64,000 bases of DNA from Aldehydirespirator sp965116195 (GTDB lineage Bacteria > Actinomycetota > Acidimicrobiia > Acidimicrobiales > Aldehydirespiratoraceae), in NCBI GenBank assembly GCA_965116195.1, contig OZ220491.1, positions 2,294,001 through 2,358,000 of the forward strand, read 5' to 3'. Both the position numbers and the translations under genes were made by a program. The notes under the pieces were generated by a model. That model did not search any database, was not told the DNA's origin, and saw only the letters and a program-made list of their open reading frames with translations. Shown one piece after another: positions 31,898 through 40,539 of this stretch. Position 1 is the first letter of the stretch; each line of letters starts with the position of its first letter.

Positions 31898-34163
31898 ACG
31901 GTTCAGCTGGGGGCTGTACACAATCCTCGTATAGCATTTTCCCGTCCATGTAATCAAAGTCAGTAGACGGGATTATCGGGAACGAACCAAATCTTGTGTC
32001 ATATTTGTCGCGCTTCCAACCACCAGCATTGTAGCAACCCTCATACGTTGTGTGAACAGAATAATCCACCAACGGCAACGTGGGCGTGGGCGTGGTGGGA
32101 GGAGTGTAGGGTGCCGCACCGGGCGGCGGTTTCACACAGTGCTCATTTAGCATGTTTCCGTCCATGTAATCAAAGTCAGTAGACGGGATTATCGGGTAAG
32201 ACCTGGCAGTCGTACTGCCTTTGCTGCGCTTCCAGCCACCAGCATTGTAGCAACCCTCATACGTGGTGTGAACAGAATAATCCTCAGGCGGCAAGGTGGT
32301 GGTGGTAGTGGTAGTAGTAGTAGTAGTAGTAGTAGTGGTCGGAGCGACAGTGGTCGTGGTCGTGGTAGTAGTAGTGGTCGGAGCGACAGTGGTCGTGGTC
32401 GTGGTAGTAGTAGTGGTCGGAGCGACAGTGGTCGTGGTCGTGGTCGTCGTAGTGGTCGGAGCGACAGTGGTCGTGGTCGTGGTCGTGGTCGTGGAGCGTT
32501 GACCATGTGGAGGCTGCACACAGTCTTCGTACAGCATTCTCCCGCCCATGTACGAAAAATCAGTAGCCGGATTTATAGCATAACTGAAGCCGGTTGAACT
32601 GGTTTTGCTACGTTTCCAGCCCCCAGCATTGTAGCAGGTCTTATAGGTTGTGTGAACAAAGTAATCAATCGGCGGCAACGTTGTCGTGCTGGTACTAGTG
32701 GTCGTTGAGGAAGTGGTCACAGAAGGCGTGACAGTCGCGAAACGCGCGTAGCTGCTGGTACTGCCGGCACGTTCTCCGTCACCGCCCGGTGAAAATTCCT
32801 CGTCCGGTGGAGGCACCTCGCTATCGCCCGGCGGAGGCGGCGGGGCCGTAGTCGTAGTCGTCGTCGTGGTAGTGGTAGTAGTCGTGCTGGTGGTGGTGGT
32901 GGGCAGGACCACTGCTGATACCGGGTACGTGGTTTTGCTGTCACCGGCCGCGTTCCAAGCTTGCAACTTAAAACCGTATCTGACACCGCCCTCCAAACCA
33001 GAAATAGTAAAAGAAGTGGTGTCAGCACCCGAACCAGGAATCACAATCGGATCACTCACAAAACGAACACCATAATAATCGTCGGAGTCACCATTCAATT
33101 TGGGAATTCTAACCGGATCACCGAGCGTTTGACTCCACGGGCCCACACCGATTCTGTGGTAATAGGTATAACGGGTAATCGAGTCGTCATCAGGATCATC
33201 CCATGACAACGTGATTGATCCCGCACCCGCAGTAGCGGAAAGTCCTGTCGGTGACCTAGGAGGAGGAATCTTATCACCTACTACTACATGCACAGTATGA
33301 AAGTCTATGTTGTCTAAAGCGTCGTACGCGATAACCTCAATCGTATAGTAGCCCGCAAGGGGCGGCGTGTACATCAACCTAGGTCCAAACACCCTTTTTT
33401 TCGTATTGGTACTGAGAAAATTGCGCCACAACGACGGAGTGTCAAAATTCGGTTCTACGCCCGAAATTTCCAAATAGTAGGACAGTTCCTTGCCCTCTGG
33501 ATGGGTGGCAGTCGCAGTCACGTCCAAAGTCTGGCCCACCACGATCGAGATATCGAAAGGAAGCGGAGCCAATACCGGCGCGCGGTGACTCGTGGGAGTC
33601 GCAACACCCTCCGCATTAGCCCTGAACGAAAGCTGCGCGAAGCCATCCGCATTTCGGCCGAACCGTGGAACTTTTGTGAGCCCTCCCTCCTCTCTTATCT
33701 CTTTTTGGGTTTCAGCATCGTCCAGTATATCAAAAAGTATCCGATTATCACATGGATCATTGTCAGAAGCATATTCACCCAGTGCATACACATTAACAGC
33801 GTACAGTTTACCGGCTTCCACTTCAAAAGTCGCCGTGGGAGACTTCAGACTACGGTTCTCGTAGACCAATTTAGGCTCGTAAAATACATTGTCTACGACG
33901 TGTTCGTTGTATACTCTTCGAGGTGTTACCGCTTCGTGTACTAGGATGAAGTATCCTGTGGTTTCGCAGTTTCCTTGGTTACCGTCCGACCAGGTAGCCG
34001 TTGCCACAGTATCCGTTGTCACCACACGCAGATTCTCCGGCACTGAGGGCCCATCATAGAAATGCCAACCTCTAAAACTGGCAGCCGCCTCCTTTGTCGC
34101 AAGCCCAGAAGCAACAAACGCCGCAACAAACAACAACACGCAAACCTTCCGGCTTTTACGCAT
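31884..34163 (-). CDS. Secreted fibronectin-III/threonine-rich protein with a novel triplicated Cys module
   Basis: A 759-residue exported protein with a signal peptide (MRKSRKVCVLLFVAAFVASG, cleavage probably near residue 29). It is followed by a fibronectin III-like domain (PSVPENLRVV...), a cadherin/Ig-like beta domain (APVLAPLPFDISIVVGQTLD), a second fibronectin III domain (SPTGLSATAGAGSITLSWDD), and Thr/Pro tracts. Three copies of a module of about 55 residues complete it: VHTTYxxCYNAGGWKR, a variable stretch, then TDFxYMxGxMLxExCVxPP (near 32520-32690, 32120-32300 and 31890-32070). Each copy has two conserved cysteines. I do not recognise the module. ATG 34163 has AAGGAGG five bases upstream. 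The gene is visibly more AT-rich than its neighbours and interrupts the tsaB-tsaD cluster. A surface-adhesion role is inference. Confidence 0.85.
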   Translation of the reverse strand: MRKSRKVCVLLFVAAFVASGLATKEAAASFRGWHFYDGPSVPENLRVVTTDTVATATWSDGNQGNCETTGYFILVHEAVTPRRVYNEHVVDNVFYEPKLVYENRSLKSPTATFEVEAGKLYAVNVYALGEYASDNDPCDNRILFDILDDAETQKEIREEGGLTKVPRFGRNADGFAQLSFRANAEGVATPTSHRAPVLAPLPFDISIVVGQTLDVTATATHPEGKELSYYLEISGVEPNFDTPSLWRNFLSTNTKKRVFGPRLMYTPPLAGYYTIEVIAYDALDNIDFHTVHVVVGDKIPPPRSPTGLSATAGAGSITLSWDDPDDDSITRYTYYHRIGVGPWSQTLGDPVRIPKLNGDSDDYYGVRFVSDPIVIPGSGADTTSFTISGLEGGVRYGFKLQAWNAAGDSKTTYPVSAVVLPTTTTSTTTTTTTTTTTTTAPPPPPGDSEVPPPDEEFSPGGDGERAGSTSSYARFATVTPSVTTSSTTTSTSTTTLPPIDYFVHTTYKTCYNAGGWKRSKTSSTGFSYAINPATDFSYMGGRMLYEDCVQPPHGQRSTTTTTTTTTVAPTTTTTTTTTTVAPTTTTTTTTTTVAPTTTTTTTTTTVAPTTTTTTTTTTTTTTTLPPEDYSVHTTYEGCYNAGGWKRSKGSTTARSYPIIPSTDFDYMDGNMLNEHCVKPPPGAAPYTPPTTPTPTLPLVDYSVHTTYEGCYNAGGWKRDKYDTRFGSFPIIPSTDFDYMDGKMLYEDCVQPPAEPYGYG
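32296..32502. repeat. Triplet microsatellite coding for threonine tracts
   Basis: GTG/GTA/GTC triplets (ACN threonine codons on the minus strand) run almost without interruption and are divided into four blocks by the insert coding VAP. Slippage here would change linker length in three-base steps without shifting the frame. Confidence 0.9.
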
Positions 34164-34432
34164 CATCTCCTCCTTGGACACTATCTTCTCCTCTAGCCAT
34201 GCCAACCATCCTCAACCACGAAAACACCAGCCTTTCCGATAGTAGATCACCATTACTCATTGCTACCCTTTCTGAAAGCGACAGTCGAAGCACCACCCCG
34301 GCACCCGACCGCCACACACACTACAGCACCCCACCCCCGGCCGCAACCACCACAAAAAATGACATCGGTTCACACACCTCACGGTCGGCCCCACACTGCG
34401 ACCAACGGCCGGAGCCGTCAGGTGAGTAGAGA

Positions 34433-35128
34433 TCACGAAGGTTGCCCGGCCCGGTTTGACTGCACGTCAGGGCGGCGCAGATAGATGGGTACCACCTCTT
34501 CGGCAGACACGAACTGTTGGCGCACAGCCATCAAGTGTGCCAACAACACGAGCGATCCTGCCGAGGGATGTGCAAAGCCCTGGTCAGCCACCTCAACACC
34601 CGCAATGTCCTCAAAGACCGAGCTGTGCAGCAGGGCACCATCGCCGGCCACGAGCGTCGGCTCGCCCCGGGCCACTATCTGAGCAGCGACATGATCCGGG
34701 GTATCAACCGCTGGCTCACCGACGCGCTTCACCCCGTCCACAGCACAGCGATAGCGCGCCCAGAACACCTCACCACGGCGAGCGTCAATGACCGCCGTGA
34801 TCAAGCGGTCGCTGTGGCGCATCCGATATGCCACCAGATCAAGGCTCTGCACAGCAACGACAGGAACCCTCAGAGCGTGCGCCATCGTTACCGCCGTTGC
34901 CACACCGACCCGCAACCCGGTATACAGACCCGGGCCGACATCCACAGCGATCGCGGCCAGGTCACCCAGGCTGACACCGGCATTGGCACAAGCCGTCTTG
35001 ATCTGCGGAGCCAGCAGTTCGGCGTGGTGCCGATCACGCCTGGTCTGCACCGAAGCCCGCACGCCGCAGTGGTCACCGATCGCGCAACCCACGCGGGACG
35101 TGGCGGACTCAATGCCGAGAATCAACAC
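34433..35128 (-). CDS. tsaB: tRNA threonylcarbamoyladenosine biosynthesis protein TsaB
   Basis: A 231-residue ASKHA-fold partner of TsaD. It shows the start LILGIESATSRVGCAI, the GPGLYTGLRVGVATA segment and SLDLVAYR, and lacks the metal-binding His pair of TsaD, as expected. It starts with GTG at 35128, 68 bases after tsaE. The secreted-protein gene separates it from tsaD, and rimI, often found between them, is absent. Bases 34164-34432 upstream of the secreted-protein gene hold no gene I can support; a promoter for that gene is expected there but I see no convincing hexamers. Confidence 0.92.
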   Translation of the reverse strand: MLILGIESATSRVGCAIGDHCGVRASVQTRRDRHHAELLAPQIKTACANAGVSLGDLAAIAVDVGPGLYTGLRVGVATAVTMAHALRVPVVAVQSLDLVAYRMRHSDRLITAVIDARRGEVFWARYRCAVDGVKRVGEPAVDTPDHVAAQIVARGEPTLVAGDGALLHSSVFEDIAGVEVADQGFAHPSAGSLVLLAHLMAVRQQFVSAEEVVPIYLRRPDVQSNRAGQPS

Positions 35129-35196
35129 AGCCTGCTCCGATGTTGGACAGACCGCGCCCTATCCGAGCGGCCAGATGCCCTGAACACGAAGCCCAC

Positions 35197-35757
35197 TCAC
35201 CGCTGCCACGGTCGCAGGGCTGCAGCCAGCCGCCGGGCGCGGCGCTGCCATGAGTCGCCCCGGGGCTCGAGCTCGAATCTGCGGCTGTTGTCGTCAACCC
35301 CAAAACTGATCCGAACAGCGAGCCGATCCCCACCGAGCTCAGCGGCGATCAGGTCACCCCACTCCACCAGCGTCACACCATTATCGAGCAACTCCGGCAG
35401 CGCCAGGTCACGCACCTCTTCGGTGCGCTCAAAACGGTAGACATCAAGGTGGTTGACCAACATGATGCCCTCATAGACGTTGGCCAGGGTGAAGGTGGGG
35501 CTCGTGACCGGCGTTGTCACGCCCAGAGCAGCCGCGAAACCCTGCACGAAGGCGGTCTTGCCCGCACCGAGATCGCCTGTGAGCAACAGCACGTCACCAG
35601 CCGCGACCAGCTCAGCCACAGCCGCTCCCAGCGCCTTGGTCTGCGCGACGCTCTCGGTGCCACACGACAGCATCTGCTCCATGTGTACATCGGGCAACAC
35701 AGCAGGCTCAGCCACAGAACGAATCGTACCGAGCACCACCGACTGCTCAGTCACCAC
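35197..35757 (-). CDS. tsaE: tRNA threonylcarbamoyladenosine biosynthesis ATPase TsaE
   Basis: A 186-residue P-loop ATPase that regulates the TsaB-TsaD complex. Walker A is GDLGAGKT (residues 61-68), followed by SPTFTLANVYE and NHLDVYR, and the WGD motif in LVEWGDLIA. The GTG at 35757 has AGGGG nearby. The ATG at 35682 gives 161 residues, closer to the family length, and may be the true start. It lies in the order P1 peptidase, tsaE, tsaB on the minus strand. Confidence 0.93.
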   Translation of the reverse strand: MVTEQSVVLGTIRSVAEPAVLPDVHMEQMLSCGTESVAQTKALGAAVAELVAAGDVLLLTGDLGAGKTAFVQGFAAALGVTTPVTSPTFTLANVYEGIMLVNHLDVYRFERTEEVRDLALPELLDNGVTLVEWGDLIAAELGGDRLAVRISFGVDDNSRRFELEPRGDSWQRRARRLAAALRPWQR

Positions 35758-35800
35758 GGACGGCCCCTGGAGCGGCGAACTCCGATGAACTCAGTGGGCC

Positions 35801-36766
35801 TCACAAGGGCGAGTGGGTGGTTGCGCTGCGAACAGCCTGATCCACAGCAGCGACAGCCATGAGCCGCACGTCGTCCACCTCTGCTGGCACACGACCGGTG
35901 GCGGCCGCCACGACCGCGTCGCCGTCGGAGCGGCTGTGTGCTGGCACCAGTGCCCGGGCCAGCCCGTCATGGCCGCCCTGGGCAACCCAGAAGCAGTCGA
36001 GCTTGGACAGCGCTGCATTGGTGACCAGCGCGCACAGCGTGGTGTTGGCAAGAGCATTCTTGGTGCCGTCCGGCGAGTCGGTGGGACCGGCAGGCGACTC
36101 ACAGCGGACCGCGGGCTGATCCCCGGGATCAACAAGCGGGTTCACTCGCTGCGGCCACCGCTCAAAGGTGCCTGCGGTGACCTTGTCCAGGATCGACTCA
36201 CCGGCGGGGTCTGGACTCCCGGCTGCGTTCACGGCCACGACAGCGCTCAGTACCAGCGCGCCACGACTGACCGAGGCGATACCGAGACCACTCGGCTTCG
36301 CTTCGTCGGCTCCGAGCCATTTGGACACGGTTGCGCCGGTGCCTGCTCCCACCGCGCCGGTACCCGACACACCAGACCGGTGGGTAGCTGCGTGGCGGCC
36401 GGCTACCGCTCCGGGGCGAACAGTCGCCTGTCCAACTCCGAGGTCATAGAGAGCCATGGCCACCACGATCGGCACACGGCCATGCGCAGTCCGATAGCCA
36501 CGTCCCTCGGCTTCAAGCACCGTCATCACACCATCTGCGGCTGCCAACCCGAAAGCCGAACCGCCTGTGAGTACCACGGCGTCCACACACTCCACAAGCC
36601 GCTCCGGCGCAAGCAGGGCAAAATCCCGGGTAGCCGGAGCACCACCACGCACCTCACCAGACGCAACCGTCCCGGGGGGCAGCACAATCACTGTGCAGCC
36701 GGTGCGGGCCACGGCATCAGTCCAGTGCCCGATCTCAACACCCGGAACTGACAGGGCAGTTGGCAC
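35801..36766 (-). CDS. P1-family (S58/DmpA-like) peptidase
   Basis: A 321-residue homologue of the self-processing P1/DmpA aminopeptidases. Family features are the opening PGVEIGHWTDAVARTGCTV, the VLTGGSAFGLAAADGVM segment, and the block ANTTLCALVTNAALSK near residue 240, which contains the predicted autocleavage site and N-terminal nucleophile. Members cleave beta-alanyl or D-amino-acid peptides or amides; the substrate here is unknown. The GTG start has no clear ribosome site. It lies between alr and tsaE with short gaps, apparently co-transcribed. Confidence 0.88.
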   Translation of the reverse strand: MPTALSVPGVEIGHWTDAVARTGCTVIVLPPGTVASGEVRGGAPATRDFALLAPERLVECVDAVVLTGGSAFGLAAADGVMTVLEAEGRGYRTAHGRVPIVVAMALYDLGVGQATVRPGAVAGRHAATHRSGVSGTGAVGAGTGATVSKWLGADEAKPSGLGIASVSRGALVLSAVVAVNAAGSPDPAGESILDKVTAGTFERWPQRVNPLVDPGDQPAVRCESPAGPTDSPDGTKNALANTTLCALVTNAALSKLDCFWVAQGGHDGLARALVPAHSRSDGDAVVAAATGRVPAEVDDVRLMAVAAVDQAVRSATTHSPL

Positions 36767-36774
36767 TGTCGGCT

Positions 36775-38004
36775 CTAGGTGACCAGGCGCGGCACGCGCG
36801 CAGAAATCCCGGTCAACACCTCATAGGCGATGGTTCCGAGGCGACCGGCCACTTCGCTGGCCGTGATCTGCGCTTCACCCTGGCGGCCTATCAGCACAAC
36901 CTCGTCATCCACCGTCACGGACTCTGACACGGACGGATGAACCACGACCATCAGTTGGTCCATCGTCACGGCACCGATGATCCCGCAACGCTGGCCACGC
37001 ACCAGCACCTCAACACCTGCGTCACCGCTGTCACGACGGATGCCGTCGGCGTAACCGGCCGGCACCGTGGCCACACGAACCGGTTGTCCGGCATACCAGC
37101 GACGGCCATATGACACGCTCTCACCTGCCGGCACGTCGCGCAGGGCGCTCACACGCGACACCAGCCTGAGCGCTGGTTGCAGGTCAACCACATCGGCAAG
37201 CTCAAGCGAGGGAGCCACGCCATAACAGGCGATACCAGGACGCACCAGGTCACGCCGAGCGTCGGGATGGGCCATCAGACCAGCCGAGTTGGCGGTGTGT
37301 GTCATGGGAACGCTCACGCCGAGGTGACCCAGCACGGTCAGCGCCTGCTCAAAACGCTGCAACTGCTCACCGGTGAACGGGTCCCCAGGAACGTCTGCCA
37401 CGGCCAGGTGAGTCCACACAGCCTCCAGATGCAGACGGGGGACAGCCGAGCGCAGCGCTTCCGCGACCGCCGGAAGTTGGTTCGTGGACGCGCCCATCCG
37501 GTGCATGCCGGTGTCGATCTTCAGATGAACGTTGCGGCAAAATGCGATGTCGGCGGCGGCCAGGGCGCGGATACCGTCCACTGAGGCCACCGTGAAACGA
37601 ACCTGCTCCCCGCAGCACTGTTGGGCATCGGCTGCCAAACCCGGGGTGATCTCAGAAAGCACCAGCACACCAACCACGTCACCGGCAATATCCGAGCGCA
37701 GCGCTCCAACAACCTGTACAGCCTCATCCACTGTGGCCACAGCCAACCATGACGCCCCTGCCGCCAGCGCAGCCTCAGCAGCTGTGAGCACACCGTGGCC
37801 ATAACCGTCAGCCTTGACCACCGCGCAAAACGCCGATCCGGGTGCCACAGCAACGAGGCGCGCCACGTTGGCTTCAATAGCCGCCGAATCCACAAAGGCC
37901 ACCGTTGCAGCAACTCGGGGGCCGAGGCGCGCTGTCACGACCGGGTGTTCACGCTTCTTCGCCGTCGGGGTTCCAACTGCAGGGCCAGGGGTCGCAGTGG
38001 TCAT
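36775..38004 (-). CDS. alr: Alanine racemase
   Basis: A 409-residue PLP enzyme that makes D-alanine for peptidoglycan. Lys64 in FCAVVKADGYGHG is the PLP lysine. The fold-type III barrel is followed by the C-terminal domain with the RVATVPAGYADG segment and the MDQLMVVV strand. ATG 38004 is used; a GTG 12 codons earlier is possible. A Pro/Thr/Ala N-terminal tail of about 30 residues precedes the family start. It follows nnrD after 64 bases, in the common alr-nnrD-acpS neighbourhood. Confidence 0.96.
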   Translation of the reverse strand: MTTATPGPAVGTPTAKKREHPVVTARLGPRVAATVAFVDSAAIEANVARLVAVAPGSAFCAVVKADGYGHGVLTAAEAALAAGASWLAVATVDEAVQVVGALRSDIAGDVVGVLVLSEITPGLAADAQQCCGEQVRFTVASVDGIRALAAADIAFCRNVHLKIDTGMHRMGASTNQLPAVAEALRSAVPRLHLEAVWTHLAVADVPGDPFTGEQLQRFEQALTVLGHLGVSVPMTHTANSAGLMAHPDARRDLVRPGIACYGVAPSLELADVVDLQPALRLVSRVSALRDVPAGESVSYGRRWYAGQPVRVATVPAGYADGIRRDSGDAGVEVLVRGQRCGIIGAVTMDQLMVVVHPSVSESVTVDDEVVLIGRQGEAQITASEVAGRLGTIAYEVLTGISARVPRLVT

Positions 38005-38068
38005 GGCACCAGGGGTTTCATGCGCATCAACCCGAGTCACCGCCGAGCGGGCATCAACACAAGTGCGA

Positions 38069-39496
38069 TCATGGTGTTGTGTCTCTCAAAGCAGCAACCA
38101 GGTCACTGGCCACGATGCGACCACCACCCACCGCTTTCGCAGCGCGTCCGTGCAGGTACGCAGCCTCGGCCACACGGTCCAACAAACACTTACCACCGAA
38201 CTCAGACACACTGTCAGGCACGCGCTCGCTGCCAGAAGCAACCACAGCATCAGACACGCGCTGCGTGCCGAAGGCGGCGAGCCGACCAGCGATCATCCCC
38301 GCCAGGACATCTCCTGTGCCCGCAGTGGCAAGCCTCGGATCGCCGCTGGACACCACACGAACACACCCATCAGGATCCGCCACCACAGAAGGCCCACCCT
38401 TGAGCAGAACCACCACACCAAGTTCAACCGCAACAGCACGAGCAGCAGCAATCCGATCCACTCCCGGCCTGTGCCCCACCAGAGCCTCCAACTCGGCGTC
38501 GTGGGGTGTCAAAACCAAGAGCATGTGCCGGTGCCGTTCCCGCCGCTGCGACAGGACCGCCGCCACCGCAGGCTCACCCAACAAACGCAACCCGTCGGCA
38601 TCAACCACAGCCGGCAAACCCGATGCCAGCGCCTCAGCTGATCGCGCCTGCGCCTCCGCATCGCTGCCGAGACCCGGACCCACAACAACCACACGAAAGC
38701 GGCGTGGGTCAACCTGCAGAGGAGGCTCAGAGCAGACCACCTCGACCGGAGCCTCAGCCTGAACCCGCGCAGGCGCACTCAGATGCACCAGACGCGCTCC
38801 GCTGCGCAACGCAGCTGCGCAGGTGAGAGCTGCCGCTCCGCCCATACCTGATGATCCGGCAACCACGAGCACCCCGGCCTGCCATTTGTGTGTGGAGCCG
38901 GTACCCACCGGCAGTGGCTCCACGTCGCTGTCACAAACCAGCCCGCACTGCCCAGCCGCCGGAGCACCGACATCGATGCCGATGTCGGCCACGGTCACCT
39001 CACCACAAACTGAAGGCCCCAAGCCGAACAACAGGCCCGGCTTGAGCGCAGCAAAGGTAACCGTGCGCCGGGCCGGCCAGACCGGACCTCCATGGACTTC
39101 GCCGGTCAGACCGTCAAGCCCGCTGGGAATGTCCACCGCCAGTACCGGAGCTCGGGAGCAGCTTCGAGCGGGCGGCGTGAAGGGTCGCGAGAGTCCGGTG
39201 CCGAACGCAGCATCAACGTAGAGGTCCGCGGCGGGCAGCGTCGGCGGCGCATCAGCCACCGAGACCACGCTGACGCGCACTCCGACCCGTTGCAGGCGGC
39301 GTGAGGCGGCCCTGCCGTCCGCGCCGTTGTTGTGTGATCCGACCAACACGACCACCCGTCGCCCGTACCGGCCGCCCATCATCTGGATTGCGGCTCGGGC
39401 CACCGCTGCTCCGGCTCTTTCGATCAGTACCTCGGTGGGTTCGGGCGCGGCCGCGTCGATTGCCGACATCTGTGCAGGCGTGACAATCGGAATCAT
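38069..39496 (-). CDS. nnrD: Bifunctional NAD(P)HX epimerase/dehydratase
   Basis: A 475-residue fusion that repairs hydrated NADH and NADPH. The N-terminal YjeF_N epimerase domain (residues about 1-210) contains LVGSHNNGADGRAASRRL and AVDIPSGLDG. The C-terminal ribokinase-like dehydratase domain (about 225-475) shows GSSGMGGAAAL, VVVGPGLGSD, LTPHDAELEALVG, LLKGGPSVVADPDG and the catalytic GTGDVLAGMIAG. It is full length. ATG 39496 lies directly beside a 75-bp repeat array that forms its upstream region. Confidence 0.96.
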   Translation of the reverse strand: MIPIVTPAQMSAIDAAAPEPTEVLIERAGAAVARAAIQMMGGRYGRRVVVLVGSHNNGADGRAASRRLQRVGVRVSVVSVADAPPTLPAADLYVDAAFGTGLSRPFTPPARSCSRAPVLAVDIPSGLDGLTGEVHGGPVWPARRTVTFAALKPGLLFGLGPSVCGEVTVADIGIDVGAPAAGQCGLVCDSDVEPLPVGTGSTHKWQAGVLVVAGSSGMGGAAALTCAAALRSGARLVHLSAPARVQAEAPVEVVCSEPPLQVDPRRFRVVVVGPGLGSDAEAQARSAEALASGLPAVVDADGLRLLGEPAVAAVLSQRRERHRHMLLVLTPHDAELEALVGHRPGVDRIAAARAVAVELGVVVLLKGGPSVVADPDGCVRVVSSGDPRLATAGTGDVLAGMIAGRLAAFGTQRVSDAVVASGSERVPDSVSEFGGKCLLDRVAEAAYLHGRAAKAVGGGRIVASDLVAALRDTTP

Positions 39497-39530
39497 GGCC
39501 GTATCAGTCGGTCATCACGGCCGTTGACGC

Positions 39531-39721
39531 AACACTGTTGATGCAACACTTGTAACACAGTGTGATGCAACGGTCGCTGCGAGCATCAGCACAAGGCCAG
39601 GGCATAACACTGTTGATGCAACACCTGTGACACAGTGTGATGCAACGGTCGCTGCGAGCATCAGCACAAGGCCAGGGCATAACACTGTTGATGCAACACC
39701 TGTGACACAGTGTGATGCAAC
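39531..39721. repeat. 75-bp tandem repeat between nnrD and acpS, about 2.6 copies
   Basis: Units begin at 39531, 39606 and 39681 with AACACTGTTGATGCAACAC. Each contains an imperfect inverted repeat (ACACTG ... CACAGTGT) that could fold when single-stranded. The array ends 13 bases past the acpS stop. Confidence 0.9.
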
Positions 39722-39734
39722 ATGGCCGTGTCGG

Positions 39735-40190
39735 TCAGTCATGTTGCCTCGACATCGGCCACCGCAACAACCGTTGCCCAGGCCAGGATTCAGGTGCCCC
39801 TTGGATCGCCCCTGAGTTTCGGACATCGGCCACCGCAACAACCGTCGCCTGGGCCAGGTGCTCAGTGTGGGAAAGGCTGACAAGCCACCTGCTCACACCG
39901 TGAGCCCGAGCAGTCTTGCCCGCGCCCCGGTGCAACAGCAATCCCGGCTGGCCACCGTCACTGCGCACCACCTCGATCTCGGCCATCGCCATTGCGCCGA
40001 GGCCCAGGCCCAGCGCTTTCAGTGTGGCCTCCTTGGTCGCAAAGCGCGCCGCCAAGCGGACTGACGGATCAACAGCACGCTCCGCATATGCCAGTTCGTC
40101 TACTGTGAACAGCCGTTGCGGCAACCCGGGCCGCCGACGGATGACCTGCCGGAAGCGGTCAATGTCCACCAGATCAGTGCCAACCCCCAC
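39735..40190 (-). CDS. acpS: Holo-[acyl-carrier-protein] synthase with altered C-terminus
   Basis: A 151-residue 4'-phosphopantetheinyl transferase. GTG 40190 begins VGVGTDLVDIDRFRQVI, where Asp8 is the metal ligand position. ARFATKEATLKALGLG has the second metal-binding Glu and the Lys. The expected end is SLSHTEHLAQATVVAVADV, near residue 127. After it come about 24 residues produced by a 71-bp partial duplication read in another frame (SWPGQRLLRWPMS is the same DNA as LAQATVVAVADV). The longer upstream frame is translated tandem repeat and is rejected as protein. Confidence 0.92.
   Translation of the reverse strand: MGVGTDLVDIDRFRQVIRRRPGLPQRLFTVDELAYAERAVDPSVRLAARFATKEATLKALGLGLGAMAMAEIEVVRSDGGQPGLLLHRGAGKTARAHGVSRWLVSLSHTEHLAQATVVAVADVRNSGAIQGAPESWPGQRLLRWPMSRQHD
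39751..39858. repeat. Out-of-frame duplication at the acpS 3' end
   Basis: A 37-bp segment (39751-39787) recurs at 39822-39858 with three mismatches, at a distance of 71 bases. As 71 is not a multiple of three, the copies are read in different frames. Confidence 0.88.
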
Positions 40191-40242
40191 CAAATGAGAC
40201 CCCACCAGATATGACCCCACAACCGAATCAGGCCGCACCACT

Positions 40243-40470
40243 GAACCCAGCCGCAATACCGAGCCGACCACACAACCGAACCCAGCCGCAATACCGAGCC
40301 GACCACACAACCGAACCCAGCCGCAATACCGAGCCGACCACACAACCGAACCCAGCCGCAATACCGAGCCGACAACAAGACCGAACCCAGCCGCAATACC
40401 GAGCCGACAACAAGACCGAACCCAGCCGCAGTACCGGGTCAGGCCACACAACTGAACCCAGCCGCGACCC
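40243..40470. repeat. 35-bp tandem repeat upstream of acpS, about 6-7 copies
   Basis: GAACCCAGCCGCAATACCGA recurs at 40243, 40278, 40313, 40348, 40383 and 40418, with a diverged copy near 40454. Two variant units (GACCACACAACC and GACAACAAGACC) alternate in blocks, showing stepwise expansion. The array occupies almost all of the glmS-acpS gap. Confidence 0.92.
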
Positions 40471-40539
40471 TGGCTCCACAAGGTTCGCAGCCCTGGCGAC
40501 CCCCGATCAGGAAGCGAAGTATCACCAACATGTGTGTGG

